A stretch of 64,000 nt of DNA, taken from Macquaria australasica (Eukaryota > Chordata > Actinopteri > Centrarchiformes > Percichthyidae). Location: assembly GCA_005408345.1 (NCBI GenBank), contig SEMN01000178.1, positions 885,760 to 949,759 of the forward strand. Reading direction: 5' to 3'. Below the pieces are notes generated by a model. The model did not search any database. It worked only from the letters and a program-made list of their open reading frames with translations, and had not been told where the DNA came from. A program made the position numbers and the translations under genes. This document shows positions 10,811 to 22,109 of the stretch, in pieces (within the stretch, counting starts at the first letter, position 1; every line of letters starts with the position of its first letter).

Positions 10811-12849
10811 GTGTAAAGTTGTGCACTGAGTCTACTAAACCAAATCTAGGCTAGCCAAAATGTAATGCAACATTAACCCAAACTGCAAAACCATTGAAAA
10901 GGAATTTTTAAAACACTCTCAGTTGCTCTCAAAGTAATATTTGTTACTTCTCCAGCACTACATCTTTCTTCTGTGAAATGAGACATTATTGCTTGTCTCA
11001 CTCTGCGTGCTAGGTGCTTGTAATTAAATGGAAATCTCCCATACTCCCCTTTCATGCCATGTGGGTCATAATAACAGTATATTAAACTAGAGAAATTGAG
11101 GCACACAATAAGAGGTTTTTCAATTAGGTTTAGCAAGATATGGGACCCCTTTCTGTCTTATATTAATAAATTTAACTTTGTTACCATACCTGAGTGCTAC
11201 AGTTCCCTTGTGGTATCTGTATACACAGGCCAATCGCACACACCTACAGAAGAGTAGTAATGAGTGATGTATGGTTTTGTTTGACTATTCTACTATTTGA
11301 TATGACTGATGTCATATTCATGGTGTTTTTGTATCCTACAGTACTATCCTACAGTGGGGAGTTTCTAGAGTCGTATGCGTAGTAGTTGACTTTTACATGG
11401 AGAAATGTCCCACTCACTATATAGTCACTATTCTTTAAGAACCACATTTAAAGAATATTTATGAAAAATATTTGCTTATGTTTGCGTAGGGTTAAATACA
11501 TTGGGTCAGATTTACTATGGCTTTTGCGACAGTTTCAAGGCCCAGATGTGACGCATTCTGTCCCAAACGTGGTGTATCCAACAGGCAGATCGCACAAGAG
11601 GCACGGTTGCAGTGCCATTTTAGTGAGTATTTGCAAGGTACGTATCTGAGTGCAGATATTTGGAGGAGACACGATAACAGAGGTTGATTATATATTCTGC
11701 TGGATTTACTAAGGTCACGCAATTTGTACGGTCAGGGAAAATTCTCCACCTCTGAAAAACAGCATAAGCATAGTGCATATGGATTTACTGGAGCTACAAG
11801 GAAGGTTGTAGTGGAGAAAATAAATGTGCATTAAATGCAGGATTATATATATAACTAAAAAAACAATAATGAACACAGTATCTGACATTAACGAATAGTG
11901 GTTTGTATTCATTACACTTGAATTTGAAGTTTAGACCCACTTGTCCTGCAAAATCACTACAGGCTGCAACTGAACGTTTGTTTTTGTTTGTTTTTTCATA
12001 AGACATTTAAGTGTGTGTGGCTTCAGCATTCACTTCAGCATTAACATCCATATCATCACCATCGTCACCTCCACCTGCTCCACTCTGAGCTCCTATACCT
12101 GCTTCTCTCTCTTCCTCTCTCTCTCTCTCTCTTATTTTATTTTGTAATCAATCATCGTCATCTGGCAAGACTCTGCATGCACATTTTTTGTAACATAAAC
12201 GCTGTATTTCTACTGTTTGCAATTGTATCCAGATAAAATAGTTGCAGCCGTGACAACTTTCCAGAATCGTGTCTGTACAAGAAGTTGTGTAGGCTGCCCA
12301 ATCAAGTTTTTTGGCCTCGTTCCCAATCCGAGTTCTTTAACATTGGTTATTTGCCAATTCCAAAACCGATCCAATATTTCTATTTACCTAAATGCTGATT
12401 AAATATTAGGCAGCATATCAGACACATTTTGAAATAACAGCTGTAGTCTACTAAATTTGGCTCCCCTTGTTTTCATGAGCTCCTTGATCCAAATACAATG
12501 AAAGTTTAATTGGGAGAGTGCGAGTCTTGAAAGTGACGTGACATGATCCGCTAGAGAGGAGATACATCACTCTTGTTGCAACTACAGAAACACTCCTGGC
12601 TGTACAGTGGTGTTACAGAGTGGAAGTTCTGTGGCTGTGGTAATGAGAGCTGCACTGCAATAGCAGGGTGTAGTGGACAAAACATGGTTAAGTACAGTAA
12701 TGAAGGGATCTGCTTTATTTTAGCCAATACTGATCCACTAAGATATGCCCGGATCGGCTCAGGACATTTCTGCTACTGTGCTGGGTTTAGCCTTTTAACA
12801 CATTAATCTGTTACTCACTCTGTTACTCAAACTGGACCTCCGGGATCAT
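10811..12849. other. Non-coding stretch with a CT-rich microsatellite
   Basis: A (CT)n-rich tract lies at about 12101-12133. The phrase GGATTTACT or AGATTTACT recurs near 11507, 11702 and 11782, suggesting an old repeat. No gene is recognised. Confidence 0.4.
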
Positions 12850-12859
12850 ATTTCATATC

Positions 12860-13050
12860 TCAGTGACTATGTTTACATGCACGCTAATTTTCCACCATTA
12901 TTCCAAATATGACAATATTACTGGGCAGCACAGTTTTCAACACACAGCCTCTTGCCTGTTTACGGTCAGCTCTGTGCATTGTAAACAAACCAACTAGCCA
13001 ACAGTTTGCAAGGCTGGGGTAGAGATGCATGCACAAAAGAAAAGCCCACC
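12860..13050 (+). repeat. Possible terminus and 5' flank of a PIF/Harbinger-type element
   Basis: The phrase GACTATGTTTACATGCACGC (about 12863-12882) is a common opening of non-autonomous DNA elements in fish, as I remember them. It lies just upstream of the Myb/MADF-like open frame and may be the end of the same element. No matching opposite end was located. Confidence 0.3.
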
Positions 13051-13060
13051 TTTCTGCTGG

Positions 13061-13340
13061 GAAGGAGAAACACACCTACTTTCAAACATATTGAAAGACT
13101 CGGATATCAACACGTTTTTGGATATGCGCAAATATCCCAACGCCGACCATTTCAAGAAGGTGGTTGAACGAATAAAAGAGGGAGTCTGCCACCGGTGGAA
13201 AACTTTGAAAAAATCCTATTTTGACGCAAAGAAACAAAATGGCTCTAGCGACTCCAGCTATTCCACTTTTCCATATTTTGATGTGATAAATTACATGTTA
13301 GGGCATCAACCCCTGTCAAACACAGCCGGAGCTGCAGATA
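13061..13340 (+). pseudogene. Myb/SANT-MADF-like DNA-binding fragment of PIF/Harbinger type
   Basis: The plus-strand open frame from 13025 contains ETHLLSNILKDSDINTFLD, NADHFKKVVERIKEG and CHRWKTLKKSYFDAKKQN, then YSTFPYFDVINYMLGHQPLS. This is the helix-rich DNA-binding domain of the accessory Myb-like protein of fish PIF/Harbinger transposons. A short segment before CHRWKTLKK, usually containing a conserved 'RTxEQ' helix, is absent, so the domain is probably defective. No Harbinger transposase was found nearby. A domesticated NAIF1/ZSCAN29-like host gene is an alternative, but the frame ends without a credible continuation. Confidence 0.6.
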
Positions 13341-13444
13341 AACAGGAATATTTGTGGATTTTCGTGCTGTTTCCACGCTGTTTAAATGGGCTGTTTTCAC
13401 AACCTATACTTCTTAAGGGTGGACTTTGGTGTATTCTGTAACTC

Positions 13445-15550
13445 TAAACTCTGACAACCACTGTGAACTAGCATGCAGTTTATTTAGAATCTAAAATGAA
13501 AAAACAAAAGATGGTGAGATTATTGTCTGTCAGTCTTTAGTTGCAAGTTTACACATGACTTTCCACACTGCCACATTCTTTGGTCATCACTCATTTAATC
13601 GTTGGCTTATTGTTTGGTTGTTATTGTAGTCTTTTACCAGACATTCGCTGAAAACATATTGCCTACCGTGTCTGAAAAAGATTCAATTTATAAATTAGAA
13701 AATAGAGAAAGGAGAAATGTGAGAGTAAATACCCCAATGACAACAGATACAACAAGATACATGAGATAAAGTGAATATACTAAAATCAAGTAGGATTTCA
13801 GGGCATCACAACAGCAGAGGAACTATGAACTCTTGAATTAAGTTCAAAGGTGTCTTTGACTTTGATGAAAGCTGAAGTTGAAACACATTGAGTGTTTTAA
13901 TGTCCTCCTCACAGACCAAACCACTGGATTAAGGGCTTTTTCATTTTTTCCCCCATGAAAACCTTAGATAACCCTAAACTAAATTTCATCTTTCACCCTA
14001 AATTTTCAAAATGCTCCTACCTGTGTGGCTTCCTCAGAAAATCGGTGTATCTTCTCCTAAAATCAACCTCTGAGTGAAAAACTAGCAGGTCCAACGTTTG
14101 CCTGTGTCACTGAGTGTCTTGATTTTACTAATAAACCTGGTTTAAGGTGGCACCCCCCCTCCCCCTCCTCTTCCCTCACTCCGACAGGTGGGGCTGGGAG
14201 GTAGAGACAGGTGGATCTGGCGACCATTCAGCAATGAGCCACTCCTTCATACCTGTGCATTAGTGTAACTGCTTTACTAGCATTTACTCTGCCAACCGTC
14301 AATGAGATAAATACTCAAGACTGTAACTTCCCCTTTCACTGCTTGTGACTTTAACAACAGCAGGGTGGACTGTTGGGTAATGCTTTTTTCTTCTTTTCTG
14401 TGATTATAAAAAGATAAAATGGAGGCAGAATATGACTTTCCCCTCAGCTATTTTACACTGCAGAGGACTTCGTTAAGCCGATACTCTCCTTGCTATTTTT
14501 TTTCATTTCAGAGGGAAGACATCCTGTTCCCAAAAAAAAAAAAGAAACACAGTCCAGATCAACAAAAGAAAGTATCAGGACTCTGTGTGCTTCAGCAGAT
14601 TAACACACAAGAGACATGCAGAGACCAAAAATATTTGAGTCAACACACAGTACTGTCTAGACATGTGCTTGAGACAGTCACCAAATTTTTACATGATGAC
14701 ACAGACAGCTGATTCAGACATGACAGAAAAACATGGGAGAGACAGTCACATAACCTGCAGCTTCTGCATTTACGGTTATCTGGACACATACAGTAGTCAA
14801 AGCAGTAGGCTTGGATATTAATTGATTTGAAAAGATCTGTTTAATAATTATTGTGGAGCAAGAACTGACATGCCCTCTTGCATGTTTGAGATTAACAGGA
14901 AAAAAGTGAGTTGTTTCATGATCATGCCATGCAACTTTGACTTGATTCAAGACTTTATTATGCCTTGGCCTGAGGTCAGACACACCACCATGGCCGTCTT
15001 GTCTTATTCATGTAACTTACAGTGCCTCTCTGTATGTCAGTAGGACAGGCGCAGAAGAGAATAGCCCAGGCTCAGCTTCATTTCATGTTGGAAGTTTGCC
15101 CAAACTGTAAAAAGCTTCTGCAGCTCTTCGTTTTAACACTGCACCTCTGGATCTTTTTCTTCTTTATTTTCACTAACCAAAGCCAAACTGCTAAACTGCA
15201 GAGCTCCTGCATGGTATTTTTGTTTCTTTCCAGCTGCCTAAAGTTTGTTGTTGTATCAGCCTCACAACTGCAGCATTGGTTGGGCTATAATGAACATAAT
15301 GTCAAAATCTAATCAAATCTATAGTTAATTAAGTGAACCTTTGTAGGGTTTGCACCAGCAATGTGGCCCATTACTTGCTTAAATTATAACAATATCCTTT
15401 CTGCCTAATTCTGTCTTACATGATCAGTCCAGAGTCACAGAATATTTTCAGAGTTTGTACTGTTTGTGATATGGGAACTGAACCTCATTCACTCTATATA
15501 AGAGCAGCAGCTAAATATCTAAAATGTAAATGGGTTAATATTCTAACATG
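13445..15550. other. Non-coding stretch, nothing recognised
   Basis: A pyrimidine-rich run with long C tracts occurs near 14150-14185. The short open frames at 14419-14712 and 15022-15312 have no recognised domain and no clear splice sites. Confidence 0.4.
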
Positions 15551-16516
15551 CTGAAATCAGAATGCAAAGTGTAATCAAACCCGCCTACCTGAAAATTGTA
15601 GAGAGACTGTGTGGCCCACAGGTGGTGGATAAAGTGAAAACCGTTCCACTCTCTGACAACATTGTCAAAGACAGAATTGATAAAATGGCTGGAGATTGTC
15701 AAAACCAGCTGCACAAGCTTAGGAATGTTCCCTTTGCCATTCAGTTGGATGAAACGACAACAGTGTCAGACAAGTTCATGCTCATTGTTTATGTTCATAC
15801 ATATTCACGGTGATGACTTGAAACAAGACGTTCTTATGTCTATCAATCTAGCCACAATCACTCAACAAATATCTTGGCCTGTTGAGTCCACAGACATAAA
15901 ATCTGCCCTATGAAGATCTTGTTGCATGCTGCACTGACGGGGCTGCAGCGATGATGGGCAAAAACAAGGGATTCAACAGGCGATTAAAGGAAAAAGCTCC
16001 AGGGTGCGCAGTTTTCCACTGCATGCTACATTGCCAAGCATTGTCCAGCAAAAAGCTTTCGGAAGACCTTAGTAACACCTTGGCCACTGTTGTGAAAGTT
16101 ATAAACTTTCTTAAACTTGTAAAATTAAGGCTCTCCCTACTAACAAGAAACTGTTTGCTCAGCTGCGTGAGGATGAAGCGCATCAAACATCAAACAAGGG
16201 CTTGTGCATTTTATGGACCTGCAGGAAAAAAATAAAGGAATTCTTGCAAGATCACAATTTACCCCTATGCGAACAGCTGACTGCTGTATTTTGAATCAAA
16301 ACGGCATACCTAGCAGACACATTCACTCTCTACAATTAGACAAACAAGCAGATGCAGGTTCCTGAATCGAACAGCGGGGCAAAGATGCTCTCAAAGCTTT
16401 TGTGCAAGTACAGAGCTGGGAAAATGTCAAAAGGGGAGCTACAACAATTTCCACTGCTGATGAAACAGTCTGGTGGCACTGTGTGTGCGTCTTTATGCAG
16501 AAAGTTTACCCAGCAC

Positions 16517-16680
16517 ATTCAATTTTATTTTTATAGTGGCAAATCATAACAGAGGTTATCTCAGGGCACTTTTCACCATGAACAAGCACTAGGCGACAGT
16601 GGCAAGGAAAAACTCCCTTCTAACAGGCAGAAACCTCGAGCAGAACCAGGCGCTGGGTGGGTGGTCATCTGCCTTGACCA
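16517..16680 (-). mobile_element. L2 LINE 3'-end fragment
   Basis: It reads on the minus strand as the last ~165 bp of the L2 3' UTR seen in full at 23.5-23.7 kb: the GTTAGAAGGGAGTTTTTCC box, the CACTGTCGCCTAGTGCTTG box and the tail. It is a diverged, 5'-truncated insertion within the hAT relic. Confidence 0.85.
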
Positions 16681-16898
16681 TGAACTTGCTCTGGGAGGAA
16701 ATTAAGTCCCCTTTTGCTGATGTTGACAAGTACTTATCAAAGGAATCATAGGTGATGGCCCCCTACATTTCCTACACGCCGAAACTATAGCTGCAGAGCG
16801 CGAGCTGGCACGTCGTGTCTGAACAGCCCAATTGGTTAACATTGGCGCCAAAAGGATGCGGGCAGCGCTCCGCAGCACTTTGTGGTGCTTCCGCCTTC

Positions 16899-16926
16899 GT
16901 GTGTGTGTGTGTGTGTTTGTGTGTGG
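16899..16926. repeat. (GT)n microsatellite
   Basis: A GT dinucleotide run with one TT interruption. Confidence 0.85.
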
Positions 16927-17327
16927 AGGAGATGCCTGAGCCACGCCCACGGTGACACTCCAACACAGAGAGCAGACGAGAGAACAACCAGAAATGTCAG
17001 CATAGTTTTTTTCTGTTAATTCGCGCTATGAAAAAACGCTTAGGTGCTGCACCCACGTCTTATAATGGTAGGGAAAACCCTGCTATCTATTCCGGCATCA
17101 TGTTGGCTAAAATGTTGGTGAAGTCGATAATGTAATTATTGTGACAGGCCTACAAGAAAGCTGCCGAAATTTGGGAAGAATGAAGATCTTGTTTTACACA
17201 TATTTAGTTCAGTGATGCTGCTTGGACAATAAAAACATTTTTATCCAGGGAAAGTTCAGTTACTTTCTACTTTATTTTGAAGGAAACACCCTGCTTCACA
17301 TTCAGCCCCTGGGTGCTGCCCAGTACT

Positions 17328-20260
17328 ATCAGAATCAGAATCAGAATACTTTATTGATCCCCTCAGGGGAAATTATGCGATTACAGTTGCTCTCATGTAT
17401 AGAGAAGTACTAATAGAAAGGAAATAAAATAAAATGAAACATAATAGACATAAAATATAAGAGTAAAATACGATAAGTACCAATAAGAATAAGTTATGAA
17501 TACGTTATTGCACATAGATATGAATCCGTTATTGCACGTAATTATGAATGCGTTATTGCACATCATGAATCCATAAATAAGTTCTGTTCAGGTGTCTGAC
17601 ACTCTGAGGGAGGAGTTATACAGTTTGATTGCCACAGGCAGGAATGACTTCCTGTGGCGCTCTGTGGTGCATCTTGGTGGGATCAGTCTGTCACTGAAAG
17701 TGCTCCTGAGGTTGACCAGCACGTTATGGAGTGGGTGGGAGGTGTTGTCCAGGATGCTACGTATTTTAGACTGCATCCTTCTCTCTGACACCGCTGTCAG
17801 TGAGTCCAGCTCCACCCCAACAACATCACTAGCCTTTCTTCAGTTTGTTGAGTCTCTTGGAATCCGCCACTCTCAGCCTGCTGCCCCAGCAAACGACAGC
17901 AAACGACAGCAAACAGGAGAGCGCTGGCCACCACAGACTCATAAAACATCCTCAGCATCGTCCTGCAGATGTTGAAGGACCTCAGCCTTCTCAGAAAATA
18001 GAGGCGGCTTTGTCCCTTGTTGTACAGGGCTTCAGTGTTTGTAGACCAGTCCAGTTTATTGTCAATGTGCACACCTAGGTACTTGTAGGCCTCCACAATG
18101 TCCACACTGACCCCTTGGATGGAAACGGGGGTCACCTGAGTCTTTTTCCTCCTCGTGTCCACAATCAGTTCCTTTGTCTTTGTCACATTTAGCCTCCCCA
18201 CCGTTACTGATACATCCAACCACAGCAGAGTCATCAGAAAACTTCTGAAGATGGCAGGACTCTGTCTGGTAGTTGAAATCAGTGGTGTAACTGGTGAAGA
18301 GTAGTCAACGATCCAGGACACCAGTGGGGCATCTACCTGCATTGCTGTCAGCTTCTCACCCAGTAAAGCCGGCCTGATGGTGTCGAAAGCACTGGAGAAG
18401 TCAAAAAACATGACCCTCACAGTGCTCGCTGGTTTGTCCAGGTGAGCATAGACACGGTTAAGCAGGTAGATGATGGCATCCTCTACTCCAAGTCGGGGCT
18501 GGTAAGCGAACTGTAAGGGGTCCAAGTGTGAATTGACCATGGGCCGGAGCTGTTCCAGGACCAGTCTCTCCAGGGTCTTCATGATGTGGGAGGTCAGAGC
18601 CACCGGTCTGATGTCCTTCAATCCACTGGGACGTGGCGTCTTAGGCACAGGAACGAGGCAGGACGTCTTCCACATCACGGGGACTCTTTGAAGATTCAGG
18701 CTCATATTGAAGACCTTCTGAAGTACTCCACCAAGCTGGAGGGCGCAGGCCTTGAGCACCCTGGGGCTGACACCATCAGGGCCTGCAGCCTTTCCTGAAT
18801 GAAGTCTCCTCAGCTGTCTGCTCACCTGGTCAGCTGTGAAGCTCATCGTGGAAGTTTCCAATGGGGGAGGAGTGGAGCCATCGTGCTGAAGAGGGCAGCT
18901 GGTGGGGGAGCCAGTGGGGGGAGGAGCCCTCTTCTTGGCATTCAGGATGGCTTTAATGTCCTTTGTTATCCACGGCTTGTTGTTTGAGTAACAATGGACA
19001 GTCCTTGTTGGGACAATGGAGTCCACACAGAAGTTAATGTAGTCCGTTACGCACTCTGTGAGCCTATCAATGTCCTCACCCTGTGGCTCACAGAGTGCAT
19101 TCCAGTCGGTCACCTCAAAACAGCCCCTCAGTGACTCCTGGGTCTCCTCTGACCATTCCCTCACTGTCCTGGTAGTCACTGGCTGTCGTTTAACCAGGGG
19201 CACATAACAGGGTTTGAGGTGCACCAGGTTATGGTCTGACCTGCCCAGTGGGGGGAGGGGGGAAGAGCTGTATGCCTCCTTCACATTAGCATACAGCAAG
19301 TCCAGGGTCCTCTCCTCTCTGGTTGAACAGTTCACGTACTGTGTGAAGTTGGGCAGAGTTTTGTCCATGGTGACGTGATTGAAGTCCCCTGAGATTATGA
19401 TGAGGGCGCTCAGGTGTCTTGTTTGCAGTTTGGCTACTACTCCATGAGTGATGTCACACACCGCCGTCGGGTTAGCAGAAGGGGGGATGTAGACCACTAC
19501 CACAATAACGTGGGATTTCCCTGGGCAGATAATATGGCCGGAGTCCCACGGCCAGTTCAATATCAGGGCAGCAGACTCGTTTTTTAATTGTAGTGTGGCC
19601 AGGGTTACACCATCTGTCATTAACTAGAACAGCAAGCCCACCTCCTTTCCTCTTACCACTCTCGGTGCAGTCCCTGTCCGCCCGAACGGTCTGAAAGCCG
19701 GTGATAGTAACATTCTGGTCAGGGATGTCCCGGTGCAGCCATGTCTCAGTGAAGCACATGATGCTGCACTTGCGAAAATCCTGTTGGCTCTTGGCTAATG
19801 CCGTTAGCTCGTCCATCTTATTAGCTAGCGATCTAACATTCCCCATGACAAGAGAGGGTAGATACGGCTTGAATCTCCTTCTCTCCCTCCGTGCCTCTAC
19901 CTTCCGCTGTCTCGACCTCCTTCCTCTACTTCCTCGAGGCTTCCTCCGGAGCTCCTCAGGGATCTGGAGGTTGGAGTTCACAGCGGCCGGACGGAGCGCC
20001 ATCAGTTGATCCCGGCTGTAAACGATGGCGGCATGCTGTTGTTGTTGTCCTCCGGCGACACGGCACCCCAGAAGTAGTCCAATGACCAGAAAACTTATTA
20101 AAACTACTCTACACTCCCATTGTAGAGGGGCACCACTTAGAAGTCTGTAAAAGTTACTTTTAAGCTAAGAGAAAAATAAGAAACAGCTATTTACAAAAGA
20201 GCGGAAAAACTAACGAGAGCAACTGCAGCAGCGTCCGTCCAGGTCGGCGCATGCGCAAAA
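17328..20260 (-). mobile_element. Rex1/CR1-like LINE, nearly full length, family 2
   Basis: The element reads on the minus strand. Its 3' end carries short tandem repeats (TCTGATTCTGATTCTGA, reverse complement at about 17328-17348) directly after an AATAAAGTATTC motif, as in LINEs that end in short repeats rather than poly(A). A 3' UTR of about 240 bp, ORF2, and a 5' leader of about 250 bp above 20010 are present. The 5' boundary is estimated. Several internal deletions and frameshifts make it inactive. The Rex1/Babar assignment is from remembered protein similarity. Confidence 0.75.
17590..20002 (-). pseudogene. ORF2 of the Rex1-like LINE (endonuclease plus reverse transcriptase), disrupted
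   Basis: The N-terminal part (20002 to about 19472) starts MALRPAAVNSN and contains NVRSLANKMDEL and CFTETWL of the apurinic-like endonuclease. After a frame change, the long frame down to 17797 holds ISGDFNH and GRSDHNLVHL (endonuclease catalytic blocks). It continues with GKAAGPDGVSPRVLK, DIRPVALTSHIMK and VMFFDFSSAFDTIRPALL of the reverse transcriptase. Two segments are lost: one after NAKKRAPP between endonuclease and RT, and one after WIVDY covering the 'GAPQG' block. The catalytic FSDD box survives near 18215-18240 but in another frame. The C-terminus continues in a third frame (17588-17815, ELDSLTAVSERRM... to NSSLRVSDT). Confidence 0.8.
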
Positions 20261-20519
20261 ATACACCACAGTTTTCTACTTTTTCACTGAGCAGTTTCGA
20301 CTTAGCTGCTTAAAGGCCACACTGATGGTCACTGCTAAGGGAATTCCCTGGTTAAATATAGATTTAAACCAGCAACCTTTCTATTACAAGCCCACAAACT
20401 TTTGCCTCACCTGCAGACTATCTCTGCCTTTAAAAGTGAGTAGGGCTGGGCGATTTGAGAAATATATATAATTGCTATTTTTCATACATCCTTATTTTCC
20501 TTCTTGCTTATTCCCTGTT

Positions 20520-21725
20520 TTCACTGTCCACTATCCATTTTTTGCCACTTATCTGGGGCCGGGTGGCAGTGGTCTGATGAAGTCAACAGAAACACATCAT
20601 CTGTAAAGAGCAGAGAAGCAATTCTAAAGGTCCCCAAACTGGACACTCTCCTCCCCCGGCTGCGCCTTGAGATCCTATCCATGAAAATCACAAATAGAAT
20701 CAGGGACAACCGTGGCAGATCCCAACACCCACTACGGCTCTGGTTCCCCTATACTCCCGCAGTACCCCTCACAAGAATCCCCAGGGGACACGGTCGTAAG
20801 CCATCTCCAAGTCTATAAAACACATGTAGACTGGATGGGCAAACTCACATGACCCCTCTAATAACTCTGCAAAGGTAAAGAGCTGGTCCACTGGTTCCTT
20901 GACCAGGATGGAATCTGCATTGTTCCTCCTGGATCTGATGTTTGACAGTTGGTCAGAGGCTCCTTTCCAGCACCCTGGCGTAAGCTTTCCCAGGGAGGCT
21001 GAGCAGTATGATACCCAGGTAATTGGAGCACACCCTCTGGTCCCCCTTTTTAAAAAAGGGGTATCACCAACCCATCACTGTCCCCAACCTCCACATGACA
21101 TTGAAGAGGTGTATCAGACAAGACAGCTCAACAATGACGAGAGCCTTCAGCATCTCAGGGTGAATCTCACCCACACCTGGATGACATTGATGCTGCTGAG
21201 AAGCTTCTTAACTACCTCAGAGACCTCTGCCCGGGATATGGGTGAGACTTCACCCAAGTCTTCAAACTCCTCCACTGAGGAACTTCTGAACCCAGCCAAC
21301 ACGTCCTCTAAGTGCTCTTTGCACAACTCGACAATATCCCCAGTTAGCGTCAGCAGTTCTCCTCCTTGACCACAAAGTCAATCATCTCTGGTCTTAGGTG
21401 TTCTGTTACCAAGTACATTTATAAATCACCTTATGCTTGAACACAGTGTTTGTTATGACCAATCCATGACTAGCACAGAAGTCCAATAACAAAGTACCAC
21501 TCAGGTTCAGATCAGGCAGGCCATTCCTCCCAATCACCCCCCTGCAGGTTCCTCCATCATTGCCCACGTGAGCATTGAAGTCTCCCAGCAGTCTCAAGTC
21601 CCAAGACTCTAAGAAGGCCAGATACTATGATCTGCTGTTTGGTGCATAGACACAAACAACAGTCAGAGTCTTCCTCTCAGTGACCCATAGATTGGGGAGA
21701 ACTCCAAGACAGCTGTGCTCAGCTG
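20520..21725 (-). pseudogene. RTE-clade (Rex3/Expander-like) LINE remnant
   Basis: Minus-strand blocks run in order from high to low coordinates. The endonuclease block reads LLGDFNAHVGNDGG...GVIGRNGLPDLN (about 21480-21595). A linker reads GDIVELCKEHLEDVLAGF, followed by ISRAEVSEVVKKLL, a divergent middle, and FAHPVYMCFIDLEMAYDRVP (about 20790-20860). Then LILFVIFMDRISRRSRG and ASLLFTDDVFLL, the catalytic box (about 20590-20620), appear. Stops and frameshifts are frequent. RTE elements encode one polyprotein with endonuclease and reverse transcriptase. The fragment ends about 150 bp before the Gypsy LTR. Confidence 0.8.
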
Positions 21726-21871
21726 GAGGCCCATGAATCGGCAAAGAAAGAGGTTAACTGGATAACTGTCAAGAGGTAATACCACTGCACCTCACTCTCT
21801 GTGGTCAATCTGTGAGGAACTCTTTAATCCACTGTATAACGTGGCTGTTGGTGTTGATTTCACCAAGACTT

Positions 21872-22034
21872 TGTTCTGTTGTTTATAGGTACAAAGAAAC
21901 CTTTTGAGGAGGCCGGACATCACACAATGCAAAGCTCATGTTCTCAGGCAACTCGCTTTATTTTTCTGACCCCCAGCAACAACGATACAACATATCGAAG
22001 GTTCCTATGTCACGTGATAAGACCTATCACTACA
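21872..22034 (-). repeat. Gypsy 3' LTR
   Basis: This 163-bp repeat is the downstream LTR in the element's orientation. It differs from the other copy at about six positions by eye, all transitions, giving roughly 96% identity. It includes a CACGTG E-box within TATGTCACGTGATAAG. Confidence 0.92.
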
Positions 22035-22048
22035 TCCCCCTTTTTAAA
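22035..22048 (-). promoter_or_regulatory. Polypurine tract of the Gypsy element
   Basis: The minus strand reads TTTAAAAAGGGGGA immediately before the LTR start TGTAGTGATAGG. This is the usual plus-strand DNA primer of LTR retrotransposons. Confidence 0.85.
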
Positions 22049-22109
22049 TAAGAGCCCCTTCTATAGAATTGCCTGTTAACCACAGTGAAAACTATAATGA
22101 AAAGTTAAT

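Larger units (their letters stand above)
15551..17088 (+). pseudogene. hAT transposase relic, ZBED5/SCAND3-like family
   Basis: Translated blocks in order are KPAYLKIVERLCGPQ, FAIQLDETTTVSDKFMLIVY (about 15730-15795, first catalytic Asp block) and LVACCTDGAAAMMGKNKGF (about 15917-15970, second catalytic Asp block). HCMLHCQAL (about 16018-16045), TAYLADTF and KMSKGELQQFPLL (about 16420-16460) follow. These are the landmarks of the hAT transposase family related to ZBED5/SCAND3. Several frameshifts are present, the BED finger is missing, and an L2 tail interrupts it at 16517-16680. The end near 17060-17088 (TTATAATGGTAGGGAAAACC) resembles a hAT terminus. The 5' terminus was not found. Confidence 0.75.
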
